NCBI GenBank assembly: GCA_022885665.1
Contig: JAGQDJ010000054.1
Location: 62,001-126,000, forward strand
DNA: 64,000 nt
Direction of reading: 5' to 3'
Origin: Triops longicaudatus
Lineage: Eukaryota > Arthropoda > Branchiopoda > Notostraca > Triopsidae
Shown: piece after piece, positions 1 through 12,135 of the stretch
Layout of the letters: every line of letters starts with the position of its first letter
How positions within the stretch are numbered: position 1 is the stretch's first letter
Notes under the pieces: model-generated
Database searches by the model: none
Seen by the model: the letters and a program-made list of their open reading frames with translations, nothing else
Told to the model about the DNA's origin: nothing
Translations under genes and position numbers: made by a program

Positions 1-537
1 AGTGCCCAGTCTCTAACAATTCGAAGCCTCAGAACCGTTATGGCTTTAGGCAGAAATACTGGAGGGTATGCACAGTTCACAATGCACATTTCAGAAATAC
101 TGAAATGTGCATTGTTTCGATAATAAAGCTTAAACATCAGTTTAAAAATAAATGTAGTGTCCCAAATAACCTTAAAATTTTTCAATGCTATAAAAAAATA
201 TTCCCCAGATCTCGTATTTTTTTAATGAATTTGTTGATAAAATAAAAACTGTAATGTAGAATGGCACTAGTTGCATTCTCTTTAAATTGAAACAGTTATT
301 AATATTGATCTTGAAAGCTGCGGAACTCTAATGTTGCCGTAGAACTTTTATTTTCGAATGCTTTCTAATACTATTATCAGATTACCGGGGATTCCTATAG
401 TGTACTTACTAGTCCTCACATAGCAATTGTTTTTTCTCTCTTGCTGTAAGCTTCACATTGGTATCACGTTGTTATTGGAGCAGCCTTGCTGTAGCTAATC
501 AAATTAATCTGGCAACTCTTTTTGTTCTGTATTATAG
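1..537 (+). other. E78 intron, partial, with a short perfect hairpin
   Basis: AT-rich sequence upstream of the first zinc-finger exon. No coding exon is visible. It holds the hairpin at 79-115, and the acceptor stretch ends TATTATAG at 530-537. Confidence 0.6.
79..115. repeat. Perfect 16-bp inverted repeat, 5-nt loop
   Basis: The left arm at 79-94 (ACAATGCACATTTCAG) is the exact reverse complement of 100-115, with loop AAATA. It would form a stable hairpin in DNA or in the E78 pre-mRNA. No function is known. Confidence 0.85.
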
Positions 538-2401
538 AGCAAAGCTTTTCGCCTGCGGACTCGAATTCTTCTCCCAACAAATCTTTCGTGCCTTGCAAAG
601 TTTGTGGTGATAAAGCATCTGGCTATCATTACGGCGTCACATCCTGTGAAGGATGCAAGGTACATAATAAATCTAGATATTTCTGTCGCTTTCAACTAAA
701 CCTGTTTCTCCTTTTCTTCCTATCCACAGGGTTTCTTCCGGCGGAGTATCCAGAAGCAGATCGAATACAGATGTTTACGCGATGGCAAATGCTTAGTGAT
801 CCGACTCAACCGGAATCGTTGCCAGTACTGCCGCTTCAAGAAATGCTTGGCCGTAGGCATGTCACGGGACTGTAAGTCAAAATTTCTCATTGAAAAGCCT
901 GGGTTTCGACTATAACCCTCTTTATTTCTTTTCTTATTGCAATAGCCGTAAGATACGGGCGCGTACCCAAACGTTCAAGGGAACGTAATTCTGCCATCGA
1001 AGACGGACGAAGCAGTTCCTTGGGCTCAGATGGTCCCAACGATGCCGAAAGTCCAGGAAGCACTCCCCATACACCGCTTACAGCTTTATCTCGAGATCCT
1101 GAATCCCGGCAACTTGCCATTTACGATACGATTCTAACCATCTCCCAAGCTTATCATGCCAATTGCGCATACACAGAAGAGAAAACTCGGGGCATTGTAC
1201 GGATACCCATGCAGATTGTAAGTACTAACGTTCCTCATGTTGCAGCAATATTTTCCAGTAATATGCAACTGCATTTGAATATTACTGTATAAGGTTGAAA
1301 TATTCTTAAAATTGATTTTTATTCACTATTTATTTTCCTTTCTTAAAGGAACCGTTAGAAGAAAACAATCCCTTAGCCAACGCGTCGATCGACGCGGCTG
1401 ACGCACGGAAAGTGGCCTTATGGACTTCCTTTGCTACTCAAATGACACCCTCCATTCAACAAGTGGTTGAATTCGCCAAGCGAGTCCCTGGTAAGTGAAC
1501 GAAATGAAAGTATTCACTACCATTTTAGCATGATGGGAGAATTACTACAACTTAAAATAAATTTGTTCATTCCCTTATGTCTCATTAGGGTTCTCCGACT
1601 TGTCACAAGACGACCAACTCATCCTAATCAAAGTGGGGTTCTTTGAAGTGTGGTTAAGCCACGTGACCCGAACGACCGTTGAGCAAATGCTCACCTTTTC
1701 AGATGGGAAATACGTCACTCGACAACAAGTTGAAACTATGTTCGATGTACGTTTTCATTTCCATTTATCTCCGCAACCGCCAAATTTTACACTCTTATTC
1801 GAGATCTCGAATTTTTTATTTCGTAATCAGTAAATTTTATTTGTTATGTTTTATAACTCTTAAAGAATCTTGATTTTCTGGTGTGAAAAAAGAAAAAAAA
1901 TCACATAATAATAGATAACTCGCATCTGTTGCAGTCTGAATACGCCAACGCAGTCTTCACCTTCATCTCAGGCGTGACAACGATAGCTTTAAACGACACG
2001 GAAATGGCGCTGGTTTCCGCTATTGTATTGCTCAGTCCGGATCGTCCTGGCTTAACCGATTCCCAAACAATTAGTTTACATCAAGAAAAACTGCTCGAAG
2101 CTTTACGTTTACAAGTAAAAGCCTGTTCCCATATTTTTTTTTTTTTAAATGCAAGACCAAAATCAATGTCCTTACAAAACCATCTTGCATTTTTCTTTGA
2201 TTTTTGTAGCTGGTTCGTAACCACGCGAATGACCCAGGCCTAATGGGCACCCTTCTTTCCCGCTTGGCCGAACTTCGATCCATGGGCTCCCGCCATACAG
2301 CTTTATTAGATTGGTACCGACGTCGCTGGCCACTCTTACGTCTCCCGCCACTTTTTGCCGAAATGTTCGACGTGCCCAAAAGTGAAGAAGACCTACTTTG
2401 A
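538..2401 (+). CDS. E78: Nuclear receptor E78 (Eip78C, NR1E type), 5'-partial
   Basis: Ecdysone-induced nuclear receptor that acts in the nucleus as a DNA-binding transcription factor. Seven exons are read: 538-659, 730-871, 946-1217, 1349-1490, 1589-1746, 1935-2114, 2210-2401 (TGA). They give 401 codons in one phase-consistent frame, with GT-AG introns of only 70-190 bp. The first finger has CKVCGDKASGYHYGV and P-box CEGCKGFF, and the intron falls between K and GFF, where many nuclear receptors have one. The second finger has IEYRCLRDGKCLVIRLNRNR and the T-box reads GMSRDSVRYGRVPKRSRER. These match my memory of E78 rather than E75 (IQYRP...) or HR3 (YQCPRNKQC). The ligand-binding domain has VVEFAKRVPGFSDLSQDDQ and ends PPLFAEMFDVPKSEEDLL, an AF-2-like helix. 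The 5' end is an acceptor (AG at 536-537), so the A/B-region exons lie outside the window. The alternative acceptor at 538-539 would shift the first exon by two bases. Very sure of the family, fairly sure of E78. Confidence 0.92.
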
Positions 2402-4748
2402 TGCCATTCCCTCCTTCTTCATTATCATACTCCGACACATTATTAAACTACCAACACCATATTAATCAGCATCCGAGATAAAAATTTCTTCCGTGTTAAA
2501 CATCAAGTGCCTTTATCCTTCCCAAGGGCAGAACATGCCTCATAAACTGTATTTATTCCGTCAGTGACAGATCTACAAACGAAAGGAGGTAAACAATCCG
2601 GCCGCACCTTCGTTTTTCCGTTTAAGGAGAAACACGCAGAATTTCACCCGCAGGCTTCTTATTTCTGGGAGATTAATCATCTTTCTTAGTAAAGAAGGAT
2701 ATACAGTGTTGGAATCTTAGTACGGAAGACCTTTACGCTTGAAACTTCTTGTGTTTTCTTCTCAAAATTAATGTATAAATAAGATTTCAAACTCACGGTT
2801 GCCTTAATGGATGAAAATGCCTTACCTCCTTTTGTGGAAGGGTGGAAACTCATATGGTTGAAGTATGACGTTTTAAAGAGACGGTTTTAGGTGGAGTTTC
2901 TAGGTGAAACCTATTATATAAAGGGACTTGTTTGCCTTTTCTGCTTTGTAAAAAGTCAAATATTGTTTACAACCAGAAATATGTTCTTTCTGGGGCAATA
3001 GTTTTTACCTGTTTTATCTGATGGAGTGATGTGTGTACCTAGTTATGTAATAAGCAACAATGTTGGATAGCTTTATATTGTCACATATGGTGGATTTTTG
3101 TTGAAATGGTGACTTTCCTCCTTTCTTTTGGGATGCAAAACAAGCAGACAAATTACTGCCTTCTTCAGGAGATTTATGTTGTTGCTGGATCTTTTTTGGG
3201 GGGAGATGGGTTTCGAATAGACGTTTAACAAACAGGAAATCTCTAAAGAATTTCTTGCAATAATGACCATTGTACAACAGACATTGTTGAGTATGTAAAA
3301 AGTTATACAGAAGAGGAAAAGGGGATCTTATTGTTGGGAAAAAAATCCGCCAATAAAAGGGATCATTTCGTTCATTATTTATATCTGCCCTGAAATAAAA
3401 AATAAAAGTTTTCAAGACTCTGTTACTAATTTTCTTCCCGTAGTCAGAGAAGACGCACAAGATCTTACTGGGACATCATTTGTCAAGCTCAGCAAGATTT
3501 TTGTGAAAGTTATCAGTCTATGTTGTCAAGTTGGAATAGATTACTAGAACATTTCTTATGCTTGTATTTCCTGATAAAACTAGTTTTCTCTTTTTGAACC
3601 TAGTACTAGGAAAGAGAGCTACACTTAACGAACAGAATCACGCCTACGAGTTCAACAAAACTGCATGAAAGTTTTCGCTAAGCGACACTGAGTGAGAGGC
3701 GGTTGTTCAAGTCGGTGATCGAAACTTTCTGACAAGTTGCTTTGACGACATGAAACTAACGATAAAAACCACAGGATGGGAATGCCAAGGGAAATTTTTT
3801 ATACGCAAACTTTGCTAACAAACTTACTTTGTAGAGAAATTAAGTTAGACGTTCAAAATAGCTTCGAATTTCGTTAACGCAGGATGCGCATCTCTTTCTC
3901 GGGCAACGAGGTGTCTGAGCGTCTAGTTTAGTCCCCAAATCTACTTCTGAAGCAAAACTCATTAAAACTCAGAAAAACAATTTTTTTCACTAAGTTTACG
4001 TTTTGTTCTCAAAAATATTTTTTAAAAAATTCTCGGCAAAAACAACTCTTGAATTTCTGAGAAGAACAGATTTCGTCAATGAGACCCAGAATACACCATG
4101 TGACACAAAGAAGTTCTGCCGCCTGGAGCGCTGTTTCGACGCCAAATGGAAATTTTACATTTTCACGAAAGACCGAAAGGATGCAAACTTTTTATAATGA
4201 ACTTGGATATTCATAGCGCAACAATTGTATTAATAAATAGAAAACTGTGTTATGACCAAATTTTCCTAAACATTTTCAATTCGTCAAACTGCCACCACAA
4301 ATCTTACAAGTTTTCCATTCAATTCGACACGCGGTGCTGACGTGTATCACATGACATTGCACACCAAATTTTACTGGCACTGGAAAAAACGATTGTCTTT
4401 TTGCATTCCTCACCGCAGAGATAAAAAAAACTGCACCCAATTCATCCATAGACATAAAACATTTTTTTGCTTAAAAACTGAAAAATTTGATAGACTAAGG
4501 CACCATAAGTCGCTTTAAATCAATAGTTATTGAATAAACTATAATACCATCTGTCTGAGCCATGGCACAACTTTCATCACCAATGTTAACGAAAAACGAG
4601 TGCCAACGCAGTTTGGTTTGACGGAATGTGGTTAAAACAAAGTTCACTAAAATTACTTAGAAAGGTTCAATAACCGAAGCTCACGGATCGCCACTACTCG
4701 AAGGAACGTAAGTTCATAACCTCCAACGTGATATGTCTAATGGAAAGA
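2402..4748. other. Convergent intergenic spacer (E78 3' UTR / GalNAc-transferase 3' UTR)
   Basis: The two flanking genes converge here, so both 3' UTRs should lie in this stretch. AATAAA signals on the plus strand at 3394-3399 and 3401-3406 could end E78 with a 3' UTR of about 1 kb. No clear poly(A) signal was seen for the minus-strand gene. The open frames present (for example 3014-3460 on the minus strand) are AT-rich, lysine- and phenylalanine-rich and unrecognisable, and are treated as chance. Confidence 0.5.
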
Positions 4749-7700
4749 TTAGAATTCTGACCCTGCAGAGTCGAAACGCAGCAATGCGGTACGGTTGAAA
4801 TGTTCAAAAACCCATTTCTGAGTATCGGATCTTTCATTGCAAGTCGCGACGAAGAGTTCCTTCCGAGCGGGATCGCAATCCAAGCATCGCGGATTACCAC
4901 CGTGGACCAGCCATTGTTTATCCTATAAAGCGTATGTCATCTAAGTACGTGAAATTCGTTTCCCTGCGGTTTTGCATAGGCAACTAAAATGTCATGTGAC
5001 TATGTCGACAAAATGAAATTGTACTATTATAAAACAAAAAGAGGTTCTTTACGGGATTGTAACGCCACAACTGATTGCCTTGGGACCCGTGGCAACTCCA
5101 GAGGAGTACCGGAGCGCGAGCATCTGAACTGGACACATCCCAGCACACTCCACGTTTCTGGGGACGTACGTCCTTGTGCCATGTCAACGCGAATTGCTAG
5201 CAAACAGAGTGAAATGTCAAGAGCGGACATTCAAATGGATAAATACTACTCACAGAAATGTGTCAGTGTCAAAAGGTATTTAGGTTTCAAGAAGCAAGTG
5301 GAGATAACTTGTTAAAATTTTGGTGTCGTACCTGCTCCGCTGACTGTCCAGGATGGTCTTTGGCACACAAGGCTAGATTAAACCTTTCGTTTTCCTGTTT
5401 AAATTGTGTGTCAACGCAAAGAGTCGGATCTGCCACGCTGCGAACCTAAGTGGTCCCATTAGTACCAGAGCTATAAAAGTAACTTGAGCAGGTCAGACAA
5501 GCAAAGTAACCCATAAGCTCACCAGAAATGGAAAGCGCAACCGCAAATATGAAAGCTAGCAAAAGCACGTACGCTACTTGTACGTGGTTAGCCTTATGTG
5601 CATCAGCGGTTCAGAGAAGAAACTGATCACATGTCCGCTAGTGTTAAAAGACACATTCCACGTCACTTGGGACATCGTGCAATGGCACGTACGTCACGGT
5701 ATTATGTACGTGTAAGCGTCATGCGTAACCGAGGTTCATAATTACGTGTTAAGAATTACGTATGTGTATTATACAAGTACACTACACCAGGGCACTTTTT
5801 CTTTAACTTAAAGTCTTTCTATGCTGTCATCTTTTTTCCAACACCAAGAGCTTTCTGAGTTACTTTTTTGCACTACATAGCATTAGTACACATAGACGAA
5901 TCGTGATTAGTAAGAATTCTGCAAAAAGCACGACCATTTTTAAAATAAAAATTGCATTACTTCACAGATTACTATTGCCATTACAATGGTCCCCATCAGC
6001 TAGTTTTTGTTCCAGGCTCCTACAGCGTGAACATTTTACCCAATTTACGCTTAACCTAGCTAAAAAGGCAACAGCGGCTCACAATAGGGAAACAGTAATA
6101 GAGAACCAATTACGTAGTGTACTTGTATAATGTGCATTACGTCGTACATTAAGTAGACGTAATGTACTATACTGAGCACACACAAAAAAAGTTTACATAG
6201 CAAACCACAGAAGTCTAATTGAACCTCTTGAGGCTGATAAGCTTGGGTTAAGCGTTGAAAGGATTGAGCCAGTCGGCTACAAGGTGAAGGGCCGCGAAAT
6301 TTAAAATTTATAATGTAAGTAACTACTGTACATGAAATGTAGAAGAATTGCCTTTCACTTCGAAAGCTATTTGTTAGAAGCTCCTATTGCGCTTAATGAA
6401 CGGTCGAGCCTCGAGCTGCATGACTGTGGCTTGTAAACTTTATTCTATTCTATGTATTTTTTTTGCTCAGTACAGTACAAGTACGGTTTACCGTGTAGTA
6501 TCTATTGAGTAAGATCGAACTCTACATAGATATAGCACGTGACATCTTTTAGATAACGTACATGTCCTATATTTGACACGAACTGAGGACGTCGTGTAGC
6601 CCACATTTCCTTGCAAACATAATAAAGAAGAATTCAGGAATAGGGAGACCTCATTTTTTTCTACAAACAAAGCATTACAAGGTGACGCTCCACCTGTGCA
6701 AGTGCTATTTACACTCAAAAGGTGTGCTTAATTAAACACTTGACAAGACAAGTGACGTCGCCGCTTATTAAACTATCTTACATTTGTACCAACAAAGCTA
6801 TTGTTTGGGGGAAACATTTCAATTACTATGTGCGTTTTCACACTACACGTGCGTAGTTCACCTACGCAAACACGTAAACCCAATGACCGTATAATATTCC
6901 AATTGATTTGTTCGGAGTAAAGAGAAATTCCCAAGTACGTGAAAAAATGTGACTAGCAATACATACATACAGTAGAAGCAATAACGTACACGGGAGATGC
7001 CGACTGAGATTAACCGAAGACCAGAGTACGTGCACAATATAAGTTTAAGCTGACTGGAACCAATCCCATGGCTTATATAATCATTTTATCTCTCGTTTTG
7101 ATTTACGAAAGGAAAAATGCGTAAGCATACAAGCTCCAAAGCTCCACAACCAAATAAAACAGTGTAAAGTATACTTTGCAATGTACGTACCTCACCCGTA
7201 GCGAAATCGGGTGGTTCAACTGGCGGGTATTTTTTCGGTAAATCGAAGGCCACTTCCCTCATGAACCATTTAAACGGTTTGCACTGTAATCTCTCACGTA
7301 CCGCCAGTTGCTGGCTAATATCGCCCGGATCTAAATTACGATAATGGGGCCTTCGATTGTACAAATACTCCTTGTATTCGTCCATCCAGACCTCGGCTAC
7401 TCTTTTGTAATTCTACGCAAACAAGGCCCATTAAAATAGGATTGACATTCAAAAGCTAGGGAACCCCAAACGGGTCCTATCTTACTCGTCCCACGAAATC
7501 TCCTTTGGCATTATTAGGGAACGGCGCGTACTTGCGGTAGATATGACCTACCCGTGAACACGGCGTATCCACCATTTCTCCTCCACATTGCCAGATCTAG
7601 AAAACCGTAGAGTATGTGAATATCCCCCCTCAGTGCCTCATCACATTTCTTGGCAGGACACATAACAGCTTTTCAACCGTAAATTGGACACCACCGTACC

Positions 7701-10700
7701 TTGAATGACAGCTCGTATTGTTCGCCGCCCCAAATTTCCAGTCCCTCGTCATAACCACCTAACTCATTAAAAAACTTCTTGCTCATTGCAAAATAGCCTC
7801 CAGCCATCACAGGACTTCTGCATTAACCCCCAAAAGAAAAAATAAATAAATAAATAAACAGTCCAATAAAAAACTTAATTTTCTCTCCTAATTTGAGCTT
7901 TCAGGGTTGTATTGTACTTTTTTACGACTCACATAAAAAGTTGCCAAATTTGTTGCCAGGGCGAAACTGTCGGCAAATTACTACAAATGGTTCAGTTCAG
8001 GAGCTTCGACTAATGCCCCTTTTTTGTCCAAATATTCAGAACAAGTGAGCTAAGCTGCTCTGTCATAGGTTCAAAAGAGAAATACTTTAGAAATATTGCA
8101 GGGGTGTTCTGTAAGGTAAAATTGTCGAACGATGGCGATATTCTAAGAACAATACTGCTACAATCTTGGATGATCTTCATACTCTGCTGCATTAAATTAC
8201 GAACAATGCAATAAAATCGCGCAGTACGTCAGTTTAATCGTTCAAGCCATGATGCTCGATGTTATTGAAGTTGTGTCATGCACAACGACTAAGTTATCTC
8301 GTGAATTAAGCAGTACATGATGGTTTTATGTTCATTGTTGTGCTCCCTTCGGGGGAAACAATGAAATACCTACCAACATAGAACAATACATAACACCATC
8401 ATAAATCCTGACAATGAAGTCGTTAAGCTGAAAACAAAGCACGGACTCTCTCAACAGTTCTGCAGCATGACAACTTCCTTGTTAAAGCGTACATTTCACT
8501 CGAGATAAAGCTTTTCATTCGTTCGACTCCCTGACCCGTTCCATGATGTACGCAAAGAGTATCCTCTCCACCATTTTCCCATTGTACATTTCAACCTTTA
8601 TCTCTTTCCCATCAGCGCTACCTTTCAAATCCTCCATCTTCATTTTTATCCTCTTACAGTTTTCTCCGTCCCAGTTTGTGCAACTCGCTACTTGAGTAAA
8701 TCTTTACCTCGTAGGAGGTAGTTTTTGGGTAACGTGGTAGTACAATACTGTACAATACAACCCTAGAAAGCTTTTGTGTCCCAGTAGTGCATTAAAATTT
8801 GGCTATACTTGAACGGTTCTGAAGGATGCTTGAGATCTTCAGGCAATAAAGGCAGTCGCTTGTAAAACAACTCCCAATCAAACGCTCCTCGGGCTCCCTC
8901 ATCTTGGGCGCGGTACTCGAACGTCTCCATATCCAAGACGTCCACAAAGGGACACACTACCGTTCGATAATTCATCGCAATTGGCTCTGTTGTGTCCCAC
9001 CCCGCCGAGGGAGTAGCAACAGTAATATAATTAAGCAAACGCAACTCATACCATCCCTCATATCTTTCCCATACCCCAGTCATAAGTACTGTACAATAAC
9101 CACTCTCATAACGATGTCCTCGAAACTGCATCTCAAGCAGAAGTCGTGAATCTTGTTTCCATGTCACATAAAGCGCAAAATTGTCCTTAAAATTTCTAAA
9201 ATGTGAGCGGAGAAGTTTTGGAAAGTAAAGATTCAACGACTGCGCTCAATAACTCAGCCACAGGAAAATGTAAAAATAAATTTTGAAAATAGCCAACATA
9301 CCGAAATCCAAACGTACAAAAATACCAAAATTTTAAAAGCTGCTGAATTTTAAGCATGGCAAATCTAAAAAGTAACCAAAGAAAATCTATTTGTTCATCG
9401 AATCTATTATGTAAAAGGAGACCTCATTAGTAAGCAAAACCTAATTTTCTCGAACTCGACGTGAACGGTTTCATCATTAAGCGAGGGGCCAGTGTATAAG
9501 CACAGAGTTTGACAATGAAATTTTGACGTACCAAGTAAAGGCGGGAGCCAGTTGACATTACATTCGCTGTGTGCATCGAAGATAATAATCACTTCGCCTT
9601 TTGCCATTCGAATGCCAGCGGCACGTGCTCGAATCAGACCAGAACGTTCCGCCAAGTGCAAAACGCGTACTTTTGGTAAGTGTTGCCGCACATAATCATC
9701 CAGCGGCTGTTTACAATGAGCTGAAAATAAATATCAGACCCACAGTGATGGAGGATTTGCCATGCAATAGTTTCATGGAAAATTAAGTCTAGCAAGACTT
9801 TTAGTTCCGAATATTTCTCTAGCCAAAAACTCTTTAATTTTCTTTCACTGTAATAACCTTGCCCTTCCCAAGTGCGGAATCGACAAGCTTGATTGCTTAA
9901 GTAACAAAACTTTTCGTGTCGGCAGACTCATCAAATTTGAAGAGTTTTTCAACACTACTAAAGCATTCAAATGCCACTTGAGGCCGATTTTAAATTAACG
10001 CAACGTAAAACCTCTCTATCATCGACTCGACAGTGACAGCAGTGACATTAGTTTAATTTATGTAAAAAAATGCAACAGAATTACGAAAAGTTTTTTTGTA
10101 AAAAAAATCCCACAATCGAAAGTAAAGCTCGTATGAAGAACATGGAAAAATCTATAAAAAAAAATCCTAAAGAGAAAAAAGCAGTTATTAAAAGTATGAA
10201 CTGATTTGATTTGAATGTTCGTAAACGGTAGACCTACGATTATTTTTGATAAGCTGATTACACAAAAGAGAAAAATCGGGAACTGCTAAACGATTACGAC
10301 TTACCTTTAGTACTGGCATCGTCGACCAGTATAACTTCAATCAAGTTATCCGGAGCTCGGTTAAGGGCACTGTACACAGTACGCAGCAACACCGTGAAAT
10401 GTTCGTTGTGGAATGGCACAATTAAACTGGCAGTGGGCAATTCTTTCAAGTACGTTCTCTTTTTACAACTAAAATAATCCAAGTACGGTATCAGTTTCCT
10501 TTTTGACTTTAGAAAAGTAAGAAAAGCTGCTTAAGAAAAACAGTCCACACGCCTTACTCTGGGTGTCGAATATCTTTTACGGATCTGTTTAACGGAAGTC
10601 GATCGCTAACCAAGGCATTGAAGCCGTTGACTTTATATAATGTTTCTTTATGCTTTTCATCTTCGGGAGATAAATGATACGGAGAACCGTGTTCACCAGG

Positions 10701-11623
10701 ACCTTGTTTTCAAATATCAAATACAAGTCACTTAACCATGAAATTCTTAAAATGCATACAATTTACCATTTTGCTGAGTTTCGGCTTTGATCAAATTATA
10801 GTCATGCCAGTCCCGTTTCTCAGACGAATGTTGACGCTAATTTAAACGAAAAATTACTTCCTTTAACAAACTCTTAATTTGAGAATAATAAGATAAGATT
10901 ATTGCATTATATTTGTTACTGGCGTAATTACTTGGTACATTTACATCAATATCCTTCAACGTATACAAATTTGTGATACACGATCTACGAAAAAAGTGTT
11001 TCGAACACAAAATTAGCTGATACTCATTTCTACGCTTGCTTACAGATATGTCAAAGTAAAATGGGTGAGCCCAACTGAAGTCTCAAAGCTTTCAGAATCA
11101 GTTAGGTTAACGGGCAGGGAAGTTTTCTAACCCTTGTCAGTTATCTACTGCGAACTCAATCTAGTCAGTCTAGACAGCTGCATCGAATCAGTGCAAAATT
11201 GAGAAAAATGCATTTCCGTATTCAAATATTCACACTTGTTTTGTGTTCTTGACATGTGGAGAGATTGATTTTCTTCGAATGGCACTCCATTCGTGGCAAA
11301 GCAAAAGTCAAATTGTCCCAACCATACGACGTAAATCAATATTAGTTCACTTTCTGGATGTTTCTTTCTATTCTCGGAGTGAACTAGACCGGAATTGAAT
11401 GTAAGTCACTCACCTGCCAGTAATCCAGCTCTTCTTCTTTGGCGACGGCAGCTTTACCTTGGTTGTCTGACGCAGTTTTGACAAGTCCTACATTGCGGGA
11501 ATCCGCGTTGGAAATATCTGTCGATTTAAGGATGACGAACAGAAGAAATAAGCACGTCGCCACCAGGGCCGCTACTCGTTTCAAAAAACGTCGGTTTCGT
11601 TTAGAGAAAGTTATAGCCGGCAT
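4749..11623 (-). CDS. GALNT10: Polypeptide N-acetylgalactosaminyltransferase (GALNT10/GALNT7 group, pgant)
   Basis: Golgi type II membrane enzyme that transfers GalNAc from UDP-GalNAc to Ser/Thr, starting mucin-type O-glycans. Exons in order: 11414-11623, 10767-10836, 10558-10702, 10305-10468, 9532-9720, 8809-8986, 7700-7817, 7486-7596, 7191-7412, 5332-5445, 5053-5196, 4749-4922 (TAA). The total is 1839 nt, 612 residues, all phases agree, and all introns are GT-AG. A membrane segment lies at about residues 17-32 after a basic cytoplasmic tail. VNGFNALVSD is near 118-127. The GT-A domain has LIVPFHNE (157-164), LVDDAS and the metal-binding DAH (245-247). EYRAQDEGARGAFDWELFYK is followed by WGGEQYELSFK near 348-358. 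The ricin B lectin domain (470-612) has CLD-type motifs and GNQLWRY. WGGEQYE and FALTWHKDVRP agree with the GALNT10/7 (glycopeptide-preferring) group. The start ATG is followed directly by the anchor, so the protein looks full length. The exact paralogue is less certain than the family. Confidence 0.95.
5446..7190 (-). other. GalNAc-transferase intron 9 (1.75 kb), ACGT-rich and hairpin-bearing
   Basis: No exon is seen between the catalytic exon ending at 7191 and the first lectin exon starting at 5445. The phase (0) and the protein join (FATGE then VRSVADP) are both good. The intron contains a cluster of ACGT tetramers (about 5566-5763) and a quasi-palindrome at about 6118-6180. Confidence 0.6.
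6118..6180. repeat. Imperfect inverted repeat around CATTACGTC
   Basis: GTACTTGTATAATG followed by GCATTACGTCGTAC is mirrored by GTAGACGTAATGTAC followed by TATACTGAGCAC. The core CATTACGTC/GACGTAATG is perfect and the outer parts match only partly. A related GCTCAGTACAGTACAAG stretch lies at about 6468-6484. It may be a decayed small inverted-repeat element. Confidence 0.45.
7818..8808 (-). other. GalNAc-transferase intron 6 (about 1 kb)
   Basis: Non-coding between the exons 8809-8986 and 7700-7817. It holds the hairpin listed at 8318-8401. Nothing else was recognised. Confidence 0.55.
8318..8401. repeat. Intronic hairpin-forming inverted repeat
   Basis: TGATGGTTTTATGTTCATTG at 8318-8337 pairs imperfectly with AACAATACATAACACCATCA at 8382-8401. 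A nested inverted repeat lies inside (CATTGTT at about 8332 with AACAATG at about 8357, around CTCCCTTCGGGGG). It could be a pre-miRNA-like stem or a decayed foldback; nothing decides between these. Confidence 0.45.
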
Positions 11624-12105
11624 CTTTGGAGTTCAACTTTTATTTTCCCAAGTCCAACATGGATGCCTACACAAAAAATGAAAATCCCCTTTCAAAAAAC
11701 GGATTCTCAAAGATTCTCATAGAAACGAAAGTTTCGGATCCTTTCTAAGCAAGGGGCTTGCTACTGAAAAATAACCCAGGCAACTTTGACAAAAATGAAC
11801 TTAAGTGCACAGAAAAGAGCGGGCCACCTGTTTCCAACAATGCGAAGGCTACTTTTTCTTCTTTTACTTCAAAACAAATGTTTCCTTTGATCAGCGTGAG
11901 ATTCCTTTACCATGCTTTTCTTCTCATATTTGTAAAAAAGGATGTGCTAAAGATGGAGAAAGACAGTGAATTGCTCATTGTTTAGCAGCTCGTGTATAGG
12001 TGATGACAGTACTGCTACAATGCAAAGTTGCAGCGTCAGACCAGTACACGTAAAAATAGACAAGTTTATTTGGCTAAACTTAGCGCATCCGCTACGATGT
12101 ACACA

Positions 12106-12135
12106 ACTAGTACTTCCTTCGAAGCTTGTACTAGT
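12106..12135. repeat. 30-bp imperfect palindrome
   Basis: Eight-base ends ACTAGTAC and GTACTAGT are exact reverse complements, and the centre CTTCGAAG is itself palindromic, so 12 of 15 positions per arm pair. Confidence 0.6.

Noticed and set aside
538..2401. E75 or HR3 identity for the nuclear receptor
   Set aside because: The second finger (YRCLRDGKC, LVIRLNRNR) and the T-box fit E78; E75 has YRPC-type and HR3 YQCPRNKQC-type sequence there.
8904..9149. 81-codon plus-strand frame
   Set aside because: Opposite the GalNAc-transferase exon 8809-8986 and its intron; no domain.
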